In this document: positions 48,851 to 58,331 of the stretch, piece by piece
Layout: the number at the start of each line of letters is the position of its first letter
Position numbering within the stretch: the stretch's first letter is position 1
NCBI RefSeq assembly: GCF_016862915.1
Contig: NZ_BONW01000002.1
Location: 372,001 to 436,000, forward strand
DNA: 64,000 nucleotides
DNA from: Plantactinospora endophytica
GTDB lineage: Bacteria; Actinomycetota; Actinomycetes; Mycobacteriales; Micromonosporaceae
Direction of reading: 5' to 3'
Position numbers and translations under genes: made by a program
Notes under the pieces: generated by a model
Seen by the model: the letters and a program-made list of their open reading frames with translations, nothing else
What the model was told of the DNA's origin: nothing
Databases searched by the model: none

Positions 48851-49270
48851 TCACCCCCCGGTCAGGTCATCGGCCGGTACCGGGAAGGTGGGCAGGTGCG
48901 AGTCCGCCCGGCCAGCGGCCAGCGCCACCTCGTACGCCATCTCGTCGACGTCGGCGTCCCCGGTGAACCGGACGGCCAGGACCGCCCCGCCCCTGGTCGC
49001 GGCCACGAACAGAAACGCCTTGTGCATCTGCACGATGACCTGCCGTACCCCGCCGGGGCCGGAATGCCGGGCGGCGGCCTGAGCCAGCGCCTGCAACCCG
49101 GCGACCACGCTGGAGAGCTGGTCGGCGAGTTCGCCTCCGACCCCCTGGGAGACGCCGAGCAGCAGCCCGTCGGGGGAGAGTGCCACGGCGTGTTCGGCCG
49201 CCGAGACCCGGTCCACGAATTCGTCGAGTATCCGGACCAGGTTATCCGTCGTGACCACTGCGTGAGTCAC
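48851..49270 (-). CDS. Roadblock/LC7-domain protein (conservon CvnB-like)
   Basis: 139 residues. NLVRILDEFVDRVSAAEHAVALSPDGLLLGVSQGV and the following GELADQLSSVVAGLQALA are the roadblock/LC7 pattern. In conservons this protein acts as a GTPase-activating or scaffold partner. GTG 49270 lies inside the end of the kinase gene (29-bp overlap), so translation is coupled to the kinase. Its usual GTPase partner is not encoded here. Confidence 0.93.
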   Translation of the reverse strand: MTHAVVTTDNLVRILDEFVDRVSAAEHAVALSPDGLLLGVSQGVGGELADQLSSVVAGLQALAQAAARHSGPGGVRQVIVQMHKAFLFVAATRGGAVLAVRFTGDADVDEMAYEVALAAGRADSHLPTFPVPADDLTGG

Positions 49271-52200
49271 CTGTCGTCCTCTCGCTGCTCTCGGGTTGGT
49301 CGGCGCCGGGTGCCGGGAGCGCTACCGGCAGCTCGATCGTCGCCGACCAGTCGGTTGCGGCACGCCGGACGGGCGCGCCGTTCGGAGCGGAGCCGGCGGT
49401 CCGGCTCGGGATGTCGACCGGGTTGCCCTGGCCCGGACGGCGGACCCGTACCGGCAGTGCCGGTGTGGTGGTTCCCGGTCGGGGTGCACCACCCGGCTGT
49501 CCGACAGCGATGTCGGCCGGCCGGCCCGGTGCGGTGGTGGCGCCCGGGGCAGGAGCCGGTTCGGGCTCGGATGTCTCGACCAGCAGAGTAGCCGGCACCA
49601 GCACGATCGCGGCTGTCCCGCCCCGAGGACCGGCCGTCAATTCGACGGTGATGCCGTGCCGGCGGGCCAGCCGGCCGACCACGTACATGCCCAGCGCCCC
49701 ACTGAGCGGCCCGGTGTGCGGAGTGTCCCTGATCAATTCGTTGACGGCTGCCAACTCCGCCGGCCCCCGGCCCGCACCGTCGTCGCTGACGATGACGGCC
49801 CGGCCGCCGTCGCGTACCTCGCCGGCGATCCGCACCGTGGTGGTCGGAGCTGATCCGGAGAGCGCCGCCTCGACGATCTCCGCCAGCAGGTGGATCAGGT
49901 CGGGCAGGGCCCGCCCGGCCACCGCCCCCGACCAGTTCGGGGCGACGAGTACCCGGGGATAGTCCGACACCTCCGCCACCGCGCCCCGCACGACGTCGAC
50001 CAGCGGTACCGGCCGACGCCAGCGCCGCCCCGGCGTGCCGCCGGAGAGGCTGATCAGTTGTTCCACGTTGCGCCGGATCCGGGTGGCCAGATGGTCGAGC
50101 CGGAACAGTTCGGCCAGCTCCTCGGTGTCGGTCTCCCGCCGCTCCATCGCGTCGAGCAGGCCGATCTGCCGGTGCAGCAGGCTCTGGTTCTGCCGGGTCA
50201 ACCAGATGTTGACCTCCCGGGCCCGCTGGTGTGCGGCGAGCCGGCCCGCGATCTGCGCGGCCCGTTCGGTGACCCGTTCGGCCTCCGCCTGCCGCTGCCC
50301 GGTCTGTGCCACGAGCTGCTCCCGCTGGCTGGTGAGCCGCTTGCGCTGGGCGGACAGTTCGGCGGCCCGGTCGGTCAGCTTGGCGGTACGGTCCCGCTGG
50401 GCGGACAGCTCCGCCGCCAGTTCGTCCCGCTCGGTGCGCAGTGCGGTGTGCCCGGTATCCAGTTCGTCGAGCCGGGCGACGATCCGCCGGGTACCGCGCA
50501 GGGTCAGTACCGCCGCAGCCGCCAGCACCACCAAGCCGAGCCCGCCGACCAGGCCGGCCCGGGCGGCCACCCCGGCCGCGCCTGCGGCGGCCCGGTCGAC
50601 GCTGTCCCTGACCCCGATGGTGACCAGGGCGCGCAGCTCGGTCAGAGCCGGCTCGGTCGTCGCCTGCCAGCGGGCCGGCGAGACCGGCGGACTCGCGTCG
50701 TCCCAGTCGGCCGCCAGCAGTTCCGTCTCGGCGGCGTGCAGGGTCGCGAAGACCGGACCGCTAACCAGCTTGTCGTAGCCGGCCCGTTCCGCGTCGGGCA
50801 GCCCGGCCGCCGCCTCGGTCCGGACGAACCGGGCCACCGCGACGAGGTCGACGAGCCGGGTGTGTTCGGCCCCGGTCACCCGGGGTGCGGCGAGCGCCCC
50901 GGCCACCAGGGCGTCCTCCCGGGAGAGCAGTTCGGCGGCCCGGGACAGGGCGAGGAGGGTACGCGTCTCCTCGATCAGGTCGGTCCGCCGGCTGGCCCAC
51001 TGCGAGCCGTACACGGCGAAGCCGGCGTCGACGATCTCGCCGTACGACGCGGCGGCGGTGGCCCGGTCGACCCGGCCGCCGTCGACGTCGTCGCGGAGCG
51101 GCCGGAGGTCGTCCAGCCGCCGGACCAGTTCGGCAGCCCGTTCCCGGACCGCGCCGACGGTGGCCAGCCGGAGATCGGTCCGGCCGGTGAACCGCCGCAA
51201 CGCCTCGATCGCGGCATCGGTGCGGACGCGCTGGTCGTGCAGGGCGGCCCGGTGCCGGCCCGGTGCGGCCAGTTCGACCATGCTGAGCCGGCGTTCCGCC
51301 TGTAGGCCGAGGATCAGGGCGTCGGTCGGCTGGCCGAGTTGGCTGGCGAGGGTGCGGACCGCGAGCAGGTCCATCGCGTCCCTGGCGGTCAGGAACGTGG
51401 CGTAACCCCAGAGCACGGCCAGCACGGCCAACAGGGCGGCCACCTTGGCCACGAGCCGGGTCGGCGCCGCATCCACCACCGACTCCGACGATCCCGGCTC
51501 GCTCCGCTCCGGCCCGGACCCGCCACCGTCGCGCCCCGCCGGCCCCGGACCGGGGTCCGGCCTGCCCTCGGGTACCTGCTGCGCACCCGGCCGTGTCCGA
51601 TCGTCCGGCTGGGCGACGGCCCGCGTCCGTTCGGCCGCCTGGGCGACGGGCCGCACCTGATCGGCGGGCTGGGCGACGGCCCGCGTCCGCTCGGCCGGCT
51701 GGGCAACGTTTCGCGCCCGATCGTTCGGCCGGGCAACGTTCCGCATCTGATCGGCCGGCTGGCTAACGGGCCGCGTCCGCTCGTCCGGCTGGGCAACGGG
51801 CCGCGTTCCCTCGGCCGGCTGGGCAACGGGCCGCTGTGGCGGCCGTGCCCGCTCGTCTCCCGGCCTTGTGCGGTCGGTCGGTGGTGTCACCGGAGGCTCT
51901 CCCGGCCGCGTCCGCTCGTCCGGCGGACCTGTCCGGCCGGTCGGCGGTGTCACCAGCGGCTGCCCCGGCCGCATCTGCTGTTCTGGCCGCACGTGCTGTT
52001 CCGGCCGCGCTCGCTGTTCCGGGACTCGCTGTTCCGGCCGCGCTCGCTGTTCCGGCACTCGCGGTCGGCTGCCCGGCTGCTCCGGCGGACGCGCCCGTTC
52101 GGCGCGTTGGCCGGCCGGCATCGTCCGGCCCGTGGGTTGGTCCACCGGTCGCGCCCGGTCAACCGGCTGCTCTGCGGGCCGCGCCGGCTCAACCCGGTGG

Positions 52201-52889
52201 CCCGCCGGCCGTGGGTGGCTGGCCGGCTGCGCCGCAGGTCGGTCCGGTCCGGTCCGCTGTTCCGGTGGTCGTACCCGGTTGGCCGGCTGGTCCGCCGGAC
52301 GCGCCCGTCCGGACTGCTGTTCCGGTGGTCGTGCCCGGTTGGCGGGCCCTTCTCCGGGTCGCGCGCGTTGGGTCCGCTGTTCCGGTCGTGCCCGCCCGGC
52401 CGGCGGTTCTCCGGGCCGTGCATCTCCGGGCCGTGCATCTCCGGGCCGTGCATCTCCGGGCCGTGCGTCCCCGGGCCGTGCGTCCCCGATCCGCTGCTCC
52501 GGCGCGCGCGTGCGTACGGTGCGCTGCTCCGGTGGTCGGGCGCGTTCGGTCCGCTGTTCCACTGGCCCCGCCCGTCCGGTCCGCTGTTCCGGTGGTCGGG
52601 CGGGTTCGGTGCGCTGCTCTACGGGTCCCGCCCGTCCGGTGCGCTGTTCCGGCGGTCGGGCGGGCTCGGTGTGCTGTTCCGGTGGTCGGACAGGTGACTT
52701 CTGCCGCTCCGGCAGTGGCGGTCGCTCGACGGGCTGTTCTGCGGAGTGCGCCGAACCCGTCGGCTGGTCCGGTGACGCGGGCTGGTCCACGGGGCCGTCG
52801 ACCGGCGCGGCGTCGGCCGGGGTACGGGTCGTGCCCGCCCGCCGCAGCCCAGCACCCAACGCCGCGACCCGGCGTGCCGCCCCCTTCAC
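49242..52889 (-). CDS. Nitrate/nitrite-sensor-like histidine kinase with very long repeat-rich N-terminus (CvnA-like)
   Basis: 1215 residues. Residues 1 to about 470 are low-complexity, made of tandem ARPPEQRT-, ARPGD-, ADQPA- and AQPAERTR-type units. The usual kinase follows: a first transmembrane segment (VAALLAVLAVLWGYATFL, about 480-500), a nitrate-sensor-type helical extracellular domain, a second span (LGLVVLAAAAVLTL, about 775), a coiled coil, FRLDHLATRIRRNVEQLISLSG (dimerisation) and the ATP-binding domain with VSDDGAGRGP and GLGMYVVGRLA-like motifs. A Pro-rich tail of about 100 residues ends it. Conserved kinases of this type usually lack the 470-residue extension. GTG 52889 overlaps the LuxR stop (GTGA). 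Confidence 0.9.
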   Translation of the reverse strand: MKGAARRVAALGAGLRRAGTTRTPADAAPVDGPVDQPASPDQPTGSAHSAEQPVERPPLPERQKSPVRPPEQHTEPARPPEQRTGRAGPVEQRTEPARPPEQRTGRAGPVEQRTERARPPEQRTVRTRAPEQRIGDARPGDARPGDARPGDARPGDARPGEPPAGRARPEQRTQRARPGEGPANRARPPEQQSGRARPADQPANRVRPPEQRTGPDRPAAQPASHPRPAGHRVEPARPAEQPVDRARPVDQPTGRTMPAGQRAERARPPEQPGSRPRVPEQRARPEQRVPEQRARPEQHVRPEQQMRPGQPLVTPPTGRTGPPDERTRPGEPPVTPPTDRTRPGDERARPPQRPVAQPAEGTRPVAQPDERTRPVSQPADQMRNVARPNDRARNVAQPAERTRAVAQPADQVRPVAQAAERTRAVAQPDDRTRPGAQQVPEGRPDPGPGPAGRDGGGSGPERSEPGSSESVVDAAPTRLVAKVAALLAVLAVLWGYATFLTARDAMDLLAVRTLASQLGQPTDALILGLQAERRLSMVELAAPGRHRAALHDQRVRTDAAIEALRRFTGRTDLRLATVGAVRERAAELVRRLDDLRPLRDDVDGGRVDRATAAASYGEIVDAGFAVYGSQWASRRTDLIEETRTLLALSRAAELLSREDALVAGALAAPRVTGAEHTRLVDLVAVARFVRTEAAAGLPDAERAGYDKLVSGPVFATLHAAETELLAADWDDASPPVSPARWQATTEPALTELRALVTIGVRDSVDRAAAGAAGVAARAGLVGGLGLVVLAAAAVLTLRGTRRIVARLDELDTGHTALRTERDELAAELSAQRDRTAKLTDRAAELSAQRKRLTSQREQLVAQTGQRQAEAERVTERAAQIAGRLAAHQRAREVNIWLTRQNQSLLHRQIGLLDAMERRETDTEELAELFRLDHLATRIRRNVEQLISLSGGTPGRRWRRPVPLVDVVRGAVAEVSDYPRVLVAPNWSGAVAGRALPDLIHLLAEIVEAALSGSAPTTTVRIAGEVRDGGRAVIVSDDGAGRGPAELAAVNELIRDTPHTGPLSGALGMYVVGRLARRHGITVELTAGPRGGTAAIVLVPATLLVETSEPEPAPAPGATTAPGRPADIAVGQPGGAPRPGTTTPALPVRVRRPGQGNPVDIPSRTAGSAPNGAPVRRAATDWSATIELPVALPAPGADQPESSERTTGDSRSGHDG

Positions 52890-55507
52890 CGTGCCGTCCG
52901 CTCTGGCCAGGGCGTGCCGGCCGCCCGGCCGCCGGACCGCTCCTCGACGATGGTCCGCAGTCGGGCCAGCAACTCGCTGCGGTTCGCGCAGTCGAGACGC
53001 TGGCGCATCCGGGCCACGTGGTGCTCGACGGTCTTGGCGGAGATGAACAGCCGGTCACCGATCTGCTTGTACGTCAGCCCGCTGAGCACCAGCTCGGCGA
53101 CCTCGCGCTCCCGCTCGCTGAGCCGGTTCTCCGCCGGTACGGCGATCGCGTCCGCCACCTCGGCCGCTCCCGCCCCGGCCGGTCGGTTGCCGCTCTTCGC
53201 CCCGGCGGGCCGGCCCTGGAGCATCCGGGCACAGTCCAGCAGTGTGGTCATCGCCTTCCGGTCGGAGGTGCGGATCGCCGCCTGGCCGGCGAGCCGGGCG
53301 CCGTCCCAGCAGAGCCCGATGCCGTGCAGGCCCCGGGCGGCGGCCTCCACCCGGACCGGGTCGACCGTGCCGCGGAGTACCTCGACCCAGCTCTGCCCGG
53401 CGGCGGCGACCACGGAGGCGTACGGGGTGTGGCCGGTGACGGCGGCCAGCGCGGCGACGTGCTCGTCCGCCACCGCCGGCCGGTCGGCCAGGATCGCGGC
53501 GTGCAGGCAGCTCCAGTGCAGCGGTGTCGTCCACAGTGGTGGGTCGCCGAGCCGGGCCAGCAGGTTACGGGCCTCGCCGAGGTAGGGGGCGAGCCGGTCC
53601 AACTCGCCGAGCCGGGCGGCGGCGATGGCGAACTCGCCGAGCGGAAGGAGGGTGAACAGGTCGACGGGGTGGCGTACGACGGCCTCCCGGGCACGTTCCC
53701 AGCCGCGTTGCAGGGCCGGCAGGTCGCTGTTGCGGCGAGCGGTACCCAGCTCCAGCGCGGCGGCGAAGATCAGGTCTCGGGACTCCAGCGGCACCGGGCC
53801 GGCGGCGACCGCCGCCAACTGCTGCGCCGCCTCGGTGGCCCGTCCCCGGAGCATCAGCAGCCAGCCCTGGAGCAGCCGGTGCCGGCGCGAGGTCAGGGCA
53901 CCACCGAGACCGGCCGTGACGGCCCGGTCCAGGGTCCGCTCGCCGATGTCCAGCTCACCGCAGTGCAGTGCCACCAGGGCGGCCAGCGCCGCCGGGGTCT
54001 CCGGCAGCAGTACGGAGCGACCGGCCGGTTCGAGCAGCGCGGACGCCTGCACCAGAGTGGACAGTGCGGCGGTCGGCGGGCCGGAGAGGGTCTCCCGCAG
54101 CCCTCGGGCCATCAGCAGTGCGGCGCTGGCCAGCAGCGTCGGCGGGCCGTCGGTGGGCGGGTCCGCGAGGATCCGGTCGAGTTGCTCGACCCGGCCGGTG
54201 CCGGCCGCGCCGATCGCCGCGAACGCCAGCGACGACGGGGTGCCCGACCAGCGGTACAGCTCGACCGCGCGGTCGGTGTGGCCACGGTGTACCAGCGCGG
54301 TCGCGGCGACCGTGGCGCCGTCCGCCCGGTCCGGTGAGTCCGGGGTGGCGATCAGCCGGTCGGCCAGCCGCAACGCGGAGTCGAGGTCGGCGGAGAGCGC
54401 CGCCGCCATCGCCCGGCGGGCCGCCACCGGACGACCGGCCGCGCCCGCGACCGCGAAGAGCCGGGCCGCCAGGGCCGGGTCGTCGCCCAGTGCCTCGTCG
54501 CCGGCAGCCTCGGCGACGCCGGCCGGGCAGCTACCGCCGAACCCGCCGTCCAGCATCGAGCGGACCAGTGGCAGCACCCGCCCGCCGCGCTGTAGTTGCA
54601 GCTCCGCCAGGCGTTGCCAGACCGCCGCCCGCTGGCTGGCCGGGCTCAGCGCGGCGATGGCCCGTCGGACGATCGGGGCGAGCCGGTCGTCCGGCCCGAG
54701 CAGGCCGGCGGCCCGGGCCGCCGCCAGCAACTCGTCCAGCTCGTCCTGCTGCCGGGACAGCAGCGTGCCGAGCAGGTCGGTGGGCAGGGCCGGGCCGGCC
54801 GCCATCGCCAGCAGCAGCCGGCGTACCTCGATGTGCAGGCTTTCCAGTTCGGGCGCGAACTGGAGCAGCACCGAACGGGGTATCTCCAGGGTCGGGCGCT
54901 CGGCACCGGCCGGCGGACGCTCCGCGCGGCCCGGACGGCGGTCGGCCGGGCGCAGCGCCCGGGACAGCCACTCCACGAACCGGGGTACGCCGCCCGTCTG
55001 CTCCTGCACCAGCCGGGCGACCTCGGCCGGCACCGTCGAACCGTACGCGGTGCCGAGGTAGGTGGCGGTGCGTGCCTCGGTGAACGGGCCGGGCAGCACC
55101 GGTGGCCCGCTCCGGTGCAGTACCTCGACCAACTCGGCCAGCCCGGCCGGGCGGGGCCAGGGCCGGAACGCGACGGCCAGTCGGGCGCGACCGGTCTCGG
55201 CCAGCCTGCGCAGCTCGGCGAGGGCGGCGGCGTCGAGCAGGTGCGCGTCGTCGACGAGTACGGCGCAGTCCGGGTCGGCGGGCTCGGTCAGCTCCCGCCA
55301 GGAGTCCAGCACCGGTACGCCGGCCTGCTGGTAGCCCCGCCGCAACCGGGCCAGTACGGCCGTCTTGCCGTGCCCGCCCGGGGCCTGTACGGCCGTGCAG
55401 AGCGGTGCGTGCGGGTCGGCGTCGACCCGGGCCAGGAAGGCGGTGGTCTGCTCGTCGAGTACGAGCGGGGCTTCGGTGTCGGTACGCAGCGTCAAGGCAG
55501 CCCTCAC
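52886..55507 (-). CDS. AAA-ATPase LuxR-family regulator
   Basis: 873 residues. The Walker A is APGGHGKTAVL (about 43-53), with CAVLVDDAHLL as Walker B (about 85). A long helical MalT-like repeat region follows, then a C-terminal LuxR helix-turn-helix LSEREREVAELVLSGLTYKQ...SAKTVEHHVARMRQRL. This is the LAL/MalT plan: a ligand- and ATP-controlled activator. GTG 55507 overlaps the Hsp70-like gene's stop (GTGA), and its own stop overlaps the kinase start, so all three are coupled. Candidate binder of CCCTAA sites at 57026-57109. Confidence 0.9.
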   Translation of the reverse strand: MRAALTLRTDTEAPLVLDEQTTAFLARVDADPHAPLCTAVQAPGGHGKTAVLARLRRGYQQAGVPVLDSWRELTEPADPDCAVLVDDAHLLDAAALAELRRLAETGRARLAVAFRPWPRPAGLAELVEVLHRSGPPVLPGPFTEARTATYLGTAYGSTVPAEVARLVQEQTGGVPRFVEWLSRALRPADRRPGRAERPPAGAERPTLEIPRSVLLQFAPELESLHIEVRRLLLAMAAGPALPTDLLGTLLSRQQDELDELLAAARAAGLLGPDDRLAPIVRRAIAALSPASQRAAVWQRLAELQLQRGGRVLPLVRSMLDGGFGGSCPAGVAEAAGDEALGDDPALAARLFAVAGAAGRPVAARRAMAAALSADLDSALRLADRLIATPDSPDRADGATVAATALVHRGHTDRAVELYRWSGTPSSLAFAAIGAAGTGRVEQLDRILADPPTDGPPTLLASAALLMARGLRETLSGPPTAALSTLVQASALLEPAGRSVLLPETPAALAALVALHCGELDIGERTLDRAVTAGLGGALTSRRHRLLQGWLLMLRGRATEAAQQLAAVAAGPVPLESRDLIFAAALELGTARRNSDLPALQRGWERAREAVVRHPVDLFTLLPLGEFAIAAARLGELDRLAPYLGEARNLLARLGDPPLWTTPLHWSCLHAAILADRPAVADEHVAALAAVTGHTPYASVVAAAGQSWVEVLRGTVDPVRVEAAARGLHGIGLCWDGARLAGQAAIRTSDRKAMTTLLDCARMLQGRPAGAKSGNRPAGAGAAEVADAIAVPAENRLSEREREVAELVLSGLTYKQIGDRLFISAKTVEHHVARMRQRLDCANRSELLARLRTIVEERSGGRAAGTPWPERTAR

Positions 55508-56922
55508 CGACCCGCCCCGCCCAGGGCGGCGGCGACGGTCAGCGGGTCCGCCCCGACGGCCGCGTGCAGCAGCACGCCGAGCGCGACCACCAGCACCGCC
55601 AGGCCGATCACCGTGCTGTCGCGGCCGGACGCGAGCCGGGACAGCGCGCGCATCGGCAACTCCAGCGGGGTGATCCGGACCGGTGGCCGGGGCGGCAGTT
55701 GGGACCGGTCCTCGTCGTACCGGCCGGGTTCCTGGCCGGGACCGCCGCCGGACCGGCCCCGCTGCCGGCGTGGTGGTTCGCCGCGCCGGGCTCCGGGTCG
55801 GGGTGGCCGCATCACCGGCGGTCGCGGTGGTGGCCGGTTGCCCCGCTGCCGGTCGAGCAGTTGGCCGCCGGCCACGGCGGCGCCGGCCGCGACGGTGAGC
55901 TGCGGGTCGGCCTCGACCTCGACCGGTACCGGGAACCGGGCCGCGATCAGCTCCCGGACCAGCGGGATCCGGGCCGATCCGCCGGCCAGCAGTACGCCGT
56001 CGAGCTGGTGCGGCGCCAGGCCGCAGGACCGGACCGTACGGGTCAGCTCGTCCACGGTCAGCGTGACGGCGGGCCGGATCAGGTCCTCGAACTCGGCGCG
56101 GCCGACCGGGATCCGGGTCTGCCGGGTGGGCAGCCGGACGAGCACGTCGGCGGTTTCGGCGACTGTCAGTTCCGCCTTGGCGCGGCGGCAGTCCCGGCGC
56201 AGCCCGAGCAGGGCCTGCCGGACCAGCGGGTCGGCCGGGTCGGCGAGTTCCTTGGCCAGGCTGGTGCGGACGTGCTCGACCAGCGCCTCGTCGAAGTCGG
56301 CTCCGGCGGGCGGGTCGGCGTCGACGAGTACGCCGCGCAGGTCGAAGCCGAGCGGCTGGGCCCGGTCCACGACGGCGGCGGAGAAGCTCTGCCCGCCGAG
56401 GACGTGTACGGCGAGGGTCCGGCCGGAGAAGCCGTGCGCGGCGTGGCTGGCGGCGGCGAGTACGGGCGCCGGCAACAGGGCCACGTCGGCCAGTCCGACG
56501 TCCCAGAGCGCCTCGCCGAGCAGGTGCCGCCGGTAGTCGCCCCAGCCCGCCGGATGGCTGAGCACGATCCACTCAGGACGCTCGCGCTCCTGCTCCATCA
56601 CCCGCTCGACGACCCACATCGCGAGCATGGCGGTGAGTGCCTGGGCCGAGCACGCCTCGCCGCCGACCAGCAGCGGTACGTCGTCGCCGATCCGGTTGAC
56701 GAAGCCTCGGGCGACCCAGCCGCCGTCGACCGGGTCGTCGTACTCGTCGGGGTCGGCGACGGTGATCGACCGGTTCGTCGACATCAGCAGGACGGACGGG
56801 ACCGGAGCACCGGCCGGCCCGAGCCGGACGGGTTCGGGAGGATCCCAGTTGCTGCCCCGGAGGCGGGCGACAGCGGCAGCCGTGGCGGTGCTGCCGATAT
56901 CGATTCCGAGGACGTAGGGCAT
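55504..56922 (-). CDS. Hsp70-like ATPase with C-terminal membrane anchor
   Basis: 472 residues. MPYVLGIDIGSTATAAAVAR is the Hsp70/actin-fold phosphate-1 motif, with phosphate-2 and adenosine motifs further on (HVLGGQSFSAAVVD, GVLLAGGSARIPLVRELI). The substrate-binding half of DnaK is missing; instead there is a Pro/Arg-rich stretch (about 375-420) and one transmembrane segment (VIGLAVLVVALGVLLHAAV). So it is a membrane-tethered Hsp70 ATPase domain. ATG 56922 begins the leftward operon, divergent from the iniB-like gene. Actinobacterial membrane Hsp70-like proteins are often linked to envelope stress. Confidence 0.9.
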   Translation of the reverse strand: MPYVLGIDIGSTATAAAVARLRGSNWDPPEPVRLGPAGAPVPSVLLMSTNRSITVADPDEYDDPVDGGWVARGFVNRIGDDVPLLVGGEACSAQALTAMLAMWVVERVMEQERERPEWIVLSHPAGWGDYRRHLLGEALWDVGLADVALLPAPVLAAASHAAHGFSGRTLAVHVLGGQSFSAAVVDRAQPLGFDLRGVLVDADPPAGADFDEALVEHVRTSLAKELADPADPLVRQALLGLRRDCRRAKAELTVAETADVLVRLPTRQTRIPVGRAEFEDLIRPAVTLTVDELTRTVRSCGLAPHQLDGVLLAGGSARIPLVRELIAARFPVPVEVEADPQLTVAAGAAVAGGQLLDRQRGNRPPPRPPVMRPPRPGARRGEPPRRQRGRSGGGPGQEPGRYDEDRSQLPPRPPVRITPLELPMRALSRLASGRDSTVIGLAVLVVALGVLLHAAVGADPLTVAAALGGAGR

Positions 56923-57207
56923 CCGACCATTCCTTCACCGCGAGTCATGACCCCGGGACGGCGCGTACCATTTCCTGGCCCTGCCCGGGAACGGACCTCG
57001 GGCGGATGGCATCGCCCGGTGGGCCGTTAGGGAGTCATCTTTTCGTACCAGAGATCTATCCGCCATCAGGACCCTAACTCGGGCGGAACGTATCCCCTAA
57101 GCCCCTAACGCAGATCTAAGGCGCGGCCCTAGCGGGGGCGGTCGGAAACCCCGGCGCCGTCCCCGATGTCCGGCGTGGACGATTCCGGCTAGCGTCAGCT
57201 ACGACTT
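56923..57207. promoter_or_regulatory. Divergent control region with repeated CCCTAA motifs
   Basis: GTTAGGG (57026-57032, reverse orientation), CCCTAAC (57072-57078), CCCCTAA (57094-57100) and CCCCTAAC (57102-57109), plus a weaker CCCTAG near 57127. AGATCTA also occurs twice (57052-57058, 57112-57118). Lower GC than its surroundings. Likely binding sites for a regulator of both operons. Confidence 0.6.
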
Positions 57208-57241
57208 CCGGCGGCGGCGCAACGCAGCGCGCCGCCGCCGG
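57208..57241. promoter_or_regulatory. GC-rich leader hairpin upstream of the iniB-like gene
   Basis: CCGGCGGCGGCGC (57208-57220) pairs perfectly with GCGCCGCCGCCGG (57229-57241) with an eight-base loop, about 170 bp before the iniB-like start. It could be an attenuator or the terminator of a short leader RNA. Confidence 0.6.
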
Positions 57242-57408
57242 ATCAGCGCCACCCCGCACCACCTGCGCAGTTCCCGCACCAGCCGCCTAGCGGAGGCTCC
57301 ACCGCAGCAGAAGACGGGTCCGCCCCTACCGGCGTGGATTCGTCGCACCACCGCCAGTTCGTCGCACCGGGCCGTCCCGGGCGAGGATTGCACCGAGGAG
57401 ACCGGCAC

Positions 57409-58308
57409 ATGGGCTCGCCCCAGACACTGCACGACTTCGTGCTCAACCTGCTGACCAACCCGGACGCCCGGTCGGCTTTCGAGATCGACCCCGAGGGGAC
57501 GCTGCGGGAGGCCGGGTTGGCCGACATCAGCGTCGCGGACGTCCAGGACGTGGTGCCGCTGGTGGTGGACTACGCGCCGGTCCAGGGGCTCGCCTCGCTG
57601 GCGCCGGTCGGTGACGATTTGGGTCTCGGTCAGTTCCAGCTCGACCCGAGCGGCGTCATCGGTCAGTTGCAGACCGTCGCCGCCCAGCTCGGTGTCGGTA
57701 CCCACTCGCCGGCCAACGACGTCAACGCGGCGACGCTCGGTGCGATAAGCGTTCCGGGCGCCCTCGGTGGAGTCGGTGCGGTCCTGCCGGGGCTCGGCGG
57801 CGACCAGCTCTCCGATCCGCTGGGGCTGGTCGACCCGCTGGTGCCGACCGGTGTGGACGTCGCCGACACCCTCGACTCCGAGGTGGTGGAGCCGGTGCTC
57901 ACCGATCCCACCACCGACGTGGTCGGCACCGCCGACGGCCTGGTCGCCGACCCGACGGGCGGCCAGCTCGGCCTGGTCGACTTCGCCGGTGACACGGTGC
58001 AGGGCACGCTGGACGGCGTCACCGGGCTGGTCGACTCGCTCGGCGTGGGCGGCACGGTCGGTGGCACGGTCGGCGGTGTGACGGACACGGTCGGTGGCGT
58101 CGGTGACGCGCTCGACCTCGAACCACTCGGCTCCACCGGCACGCCGGTACTCGACGGCACCACCTCCACGGTGACCGATCTCACCGACAACGTCGGCAAC
58201 ACTCTCAGTGACACCACCTCGGGTGTCATCGGTGGCAGCGGCCACGCCGGAGAAGTAGACGCCTCCACCTCCGGCGGCCTCCTGGGAATCGCGGACGACC
58301 TTCTCTGA
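57409..58308 (+). CDS. IniB-like protein (IniB N-terminal domain, Gly/Val/Asp-rich repeats)
   Basis: 299 residues. MGSPQTLHDFVLNLLTNPDARSAFEIDPEGTLREAGLADISVADVQDVVPLVVDY is the IniB N-terminal domain of mycobacterial isoniazid-inducible genes. The rest is low-complexity with repeated VGGTVGG and DPxxDVVGTADGL units, as in IniB. The role of IniB is unknown; the mycobacterial iniBAC operon is induced by cell-wall inhibitors. ATG 57409 has GAGGAG at 57395-57400. It is followed by a strong terminator, then the two dynamin-like genes, the same order as iniB-iniA-iniC. Confidence 0.88.
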   Translation: MGSPQTLHDFVLNLLTNPDARSAFEIDPEGTLREAGLADISVADVQDVVPLVVDYAPVQGLASLAPVGDDLGLGQFQLDPSGVIGQLQTVAAQLGVGTHSPANDVNAATLGAISVPGALGGVGAVLPGLGGDQLSDPLGLVDPLVPTGVDVADTLDSEVVEPVLTDPTTDVVGTADGLVADPTGGQLGLVDFAGDTVQGTLDGVTGLVDSLGVGGTVGGTVGGVTDTVGGVGDALDLEPLGSTGTPVLDGTTSTVTDLTDNVGNTLSDTTSGVIGGSGHAGEVDASTSGGLLGIADDLL

Positions 58309-58331
58309 GCGCGGGAAGTCCGTGAGGCCCG

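Noticed and set aside
52427-52500. Short regular 15-bp repeats resembling a CRISPR array
   Set aside because: Repeats are contiguous, without spacers, and encode ARPGD units in the kinase N-terminus.
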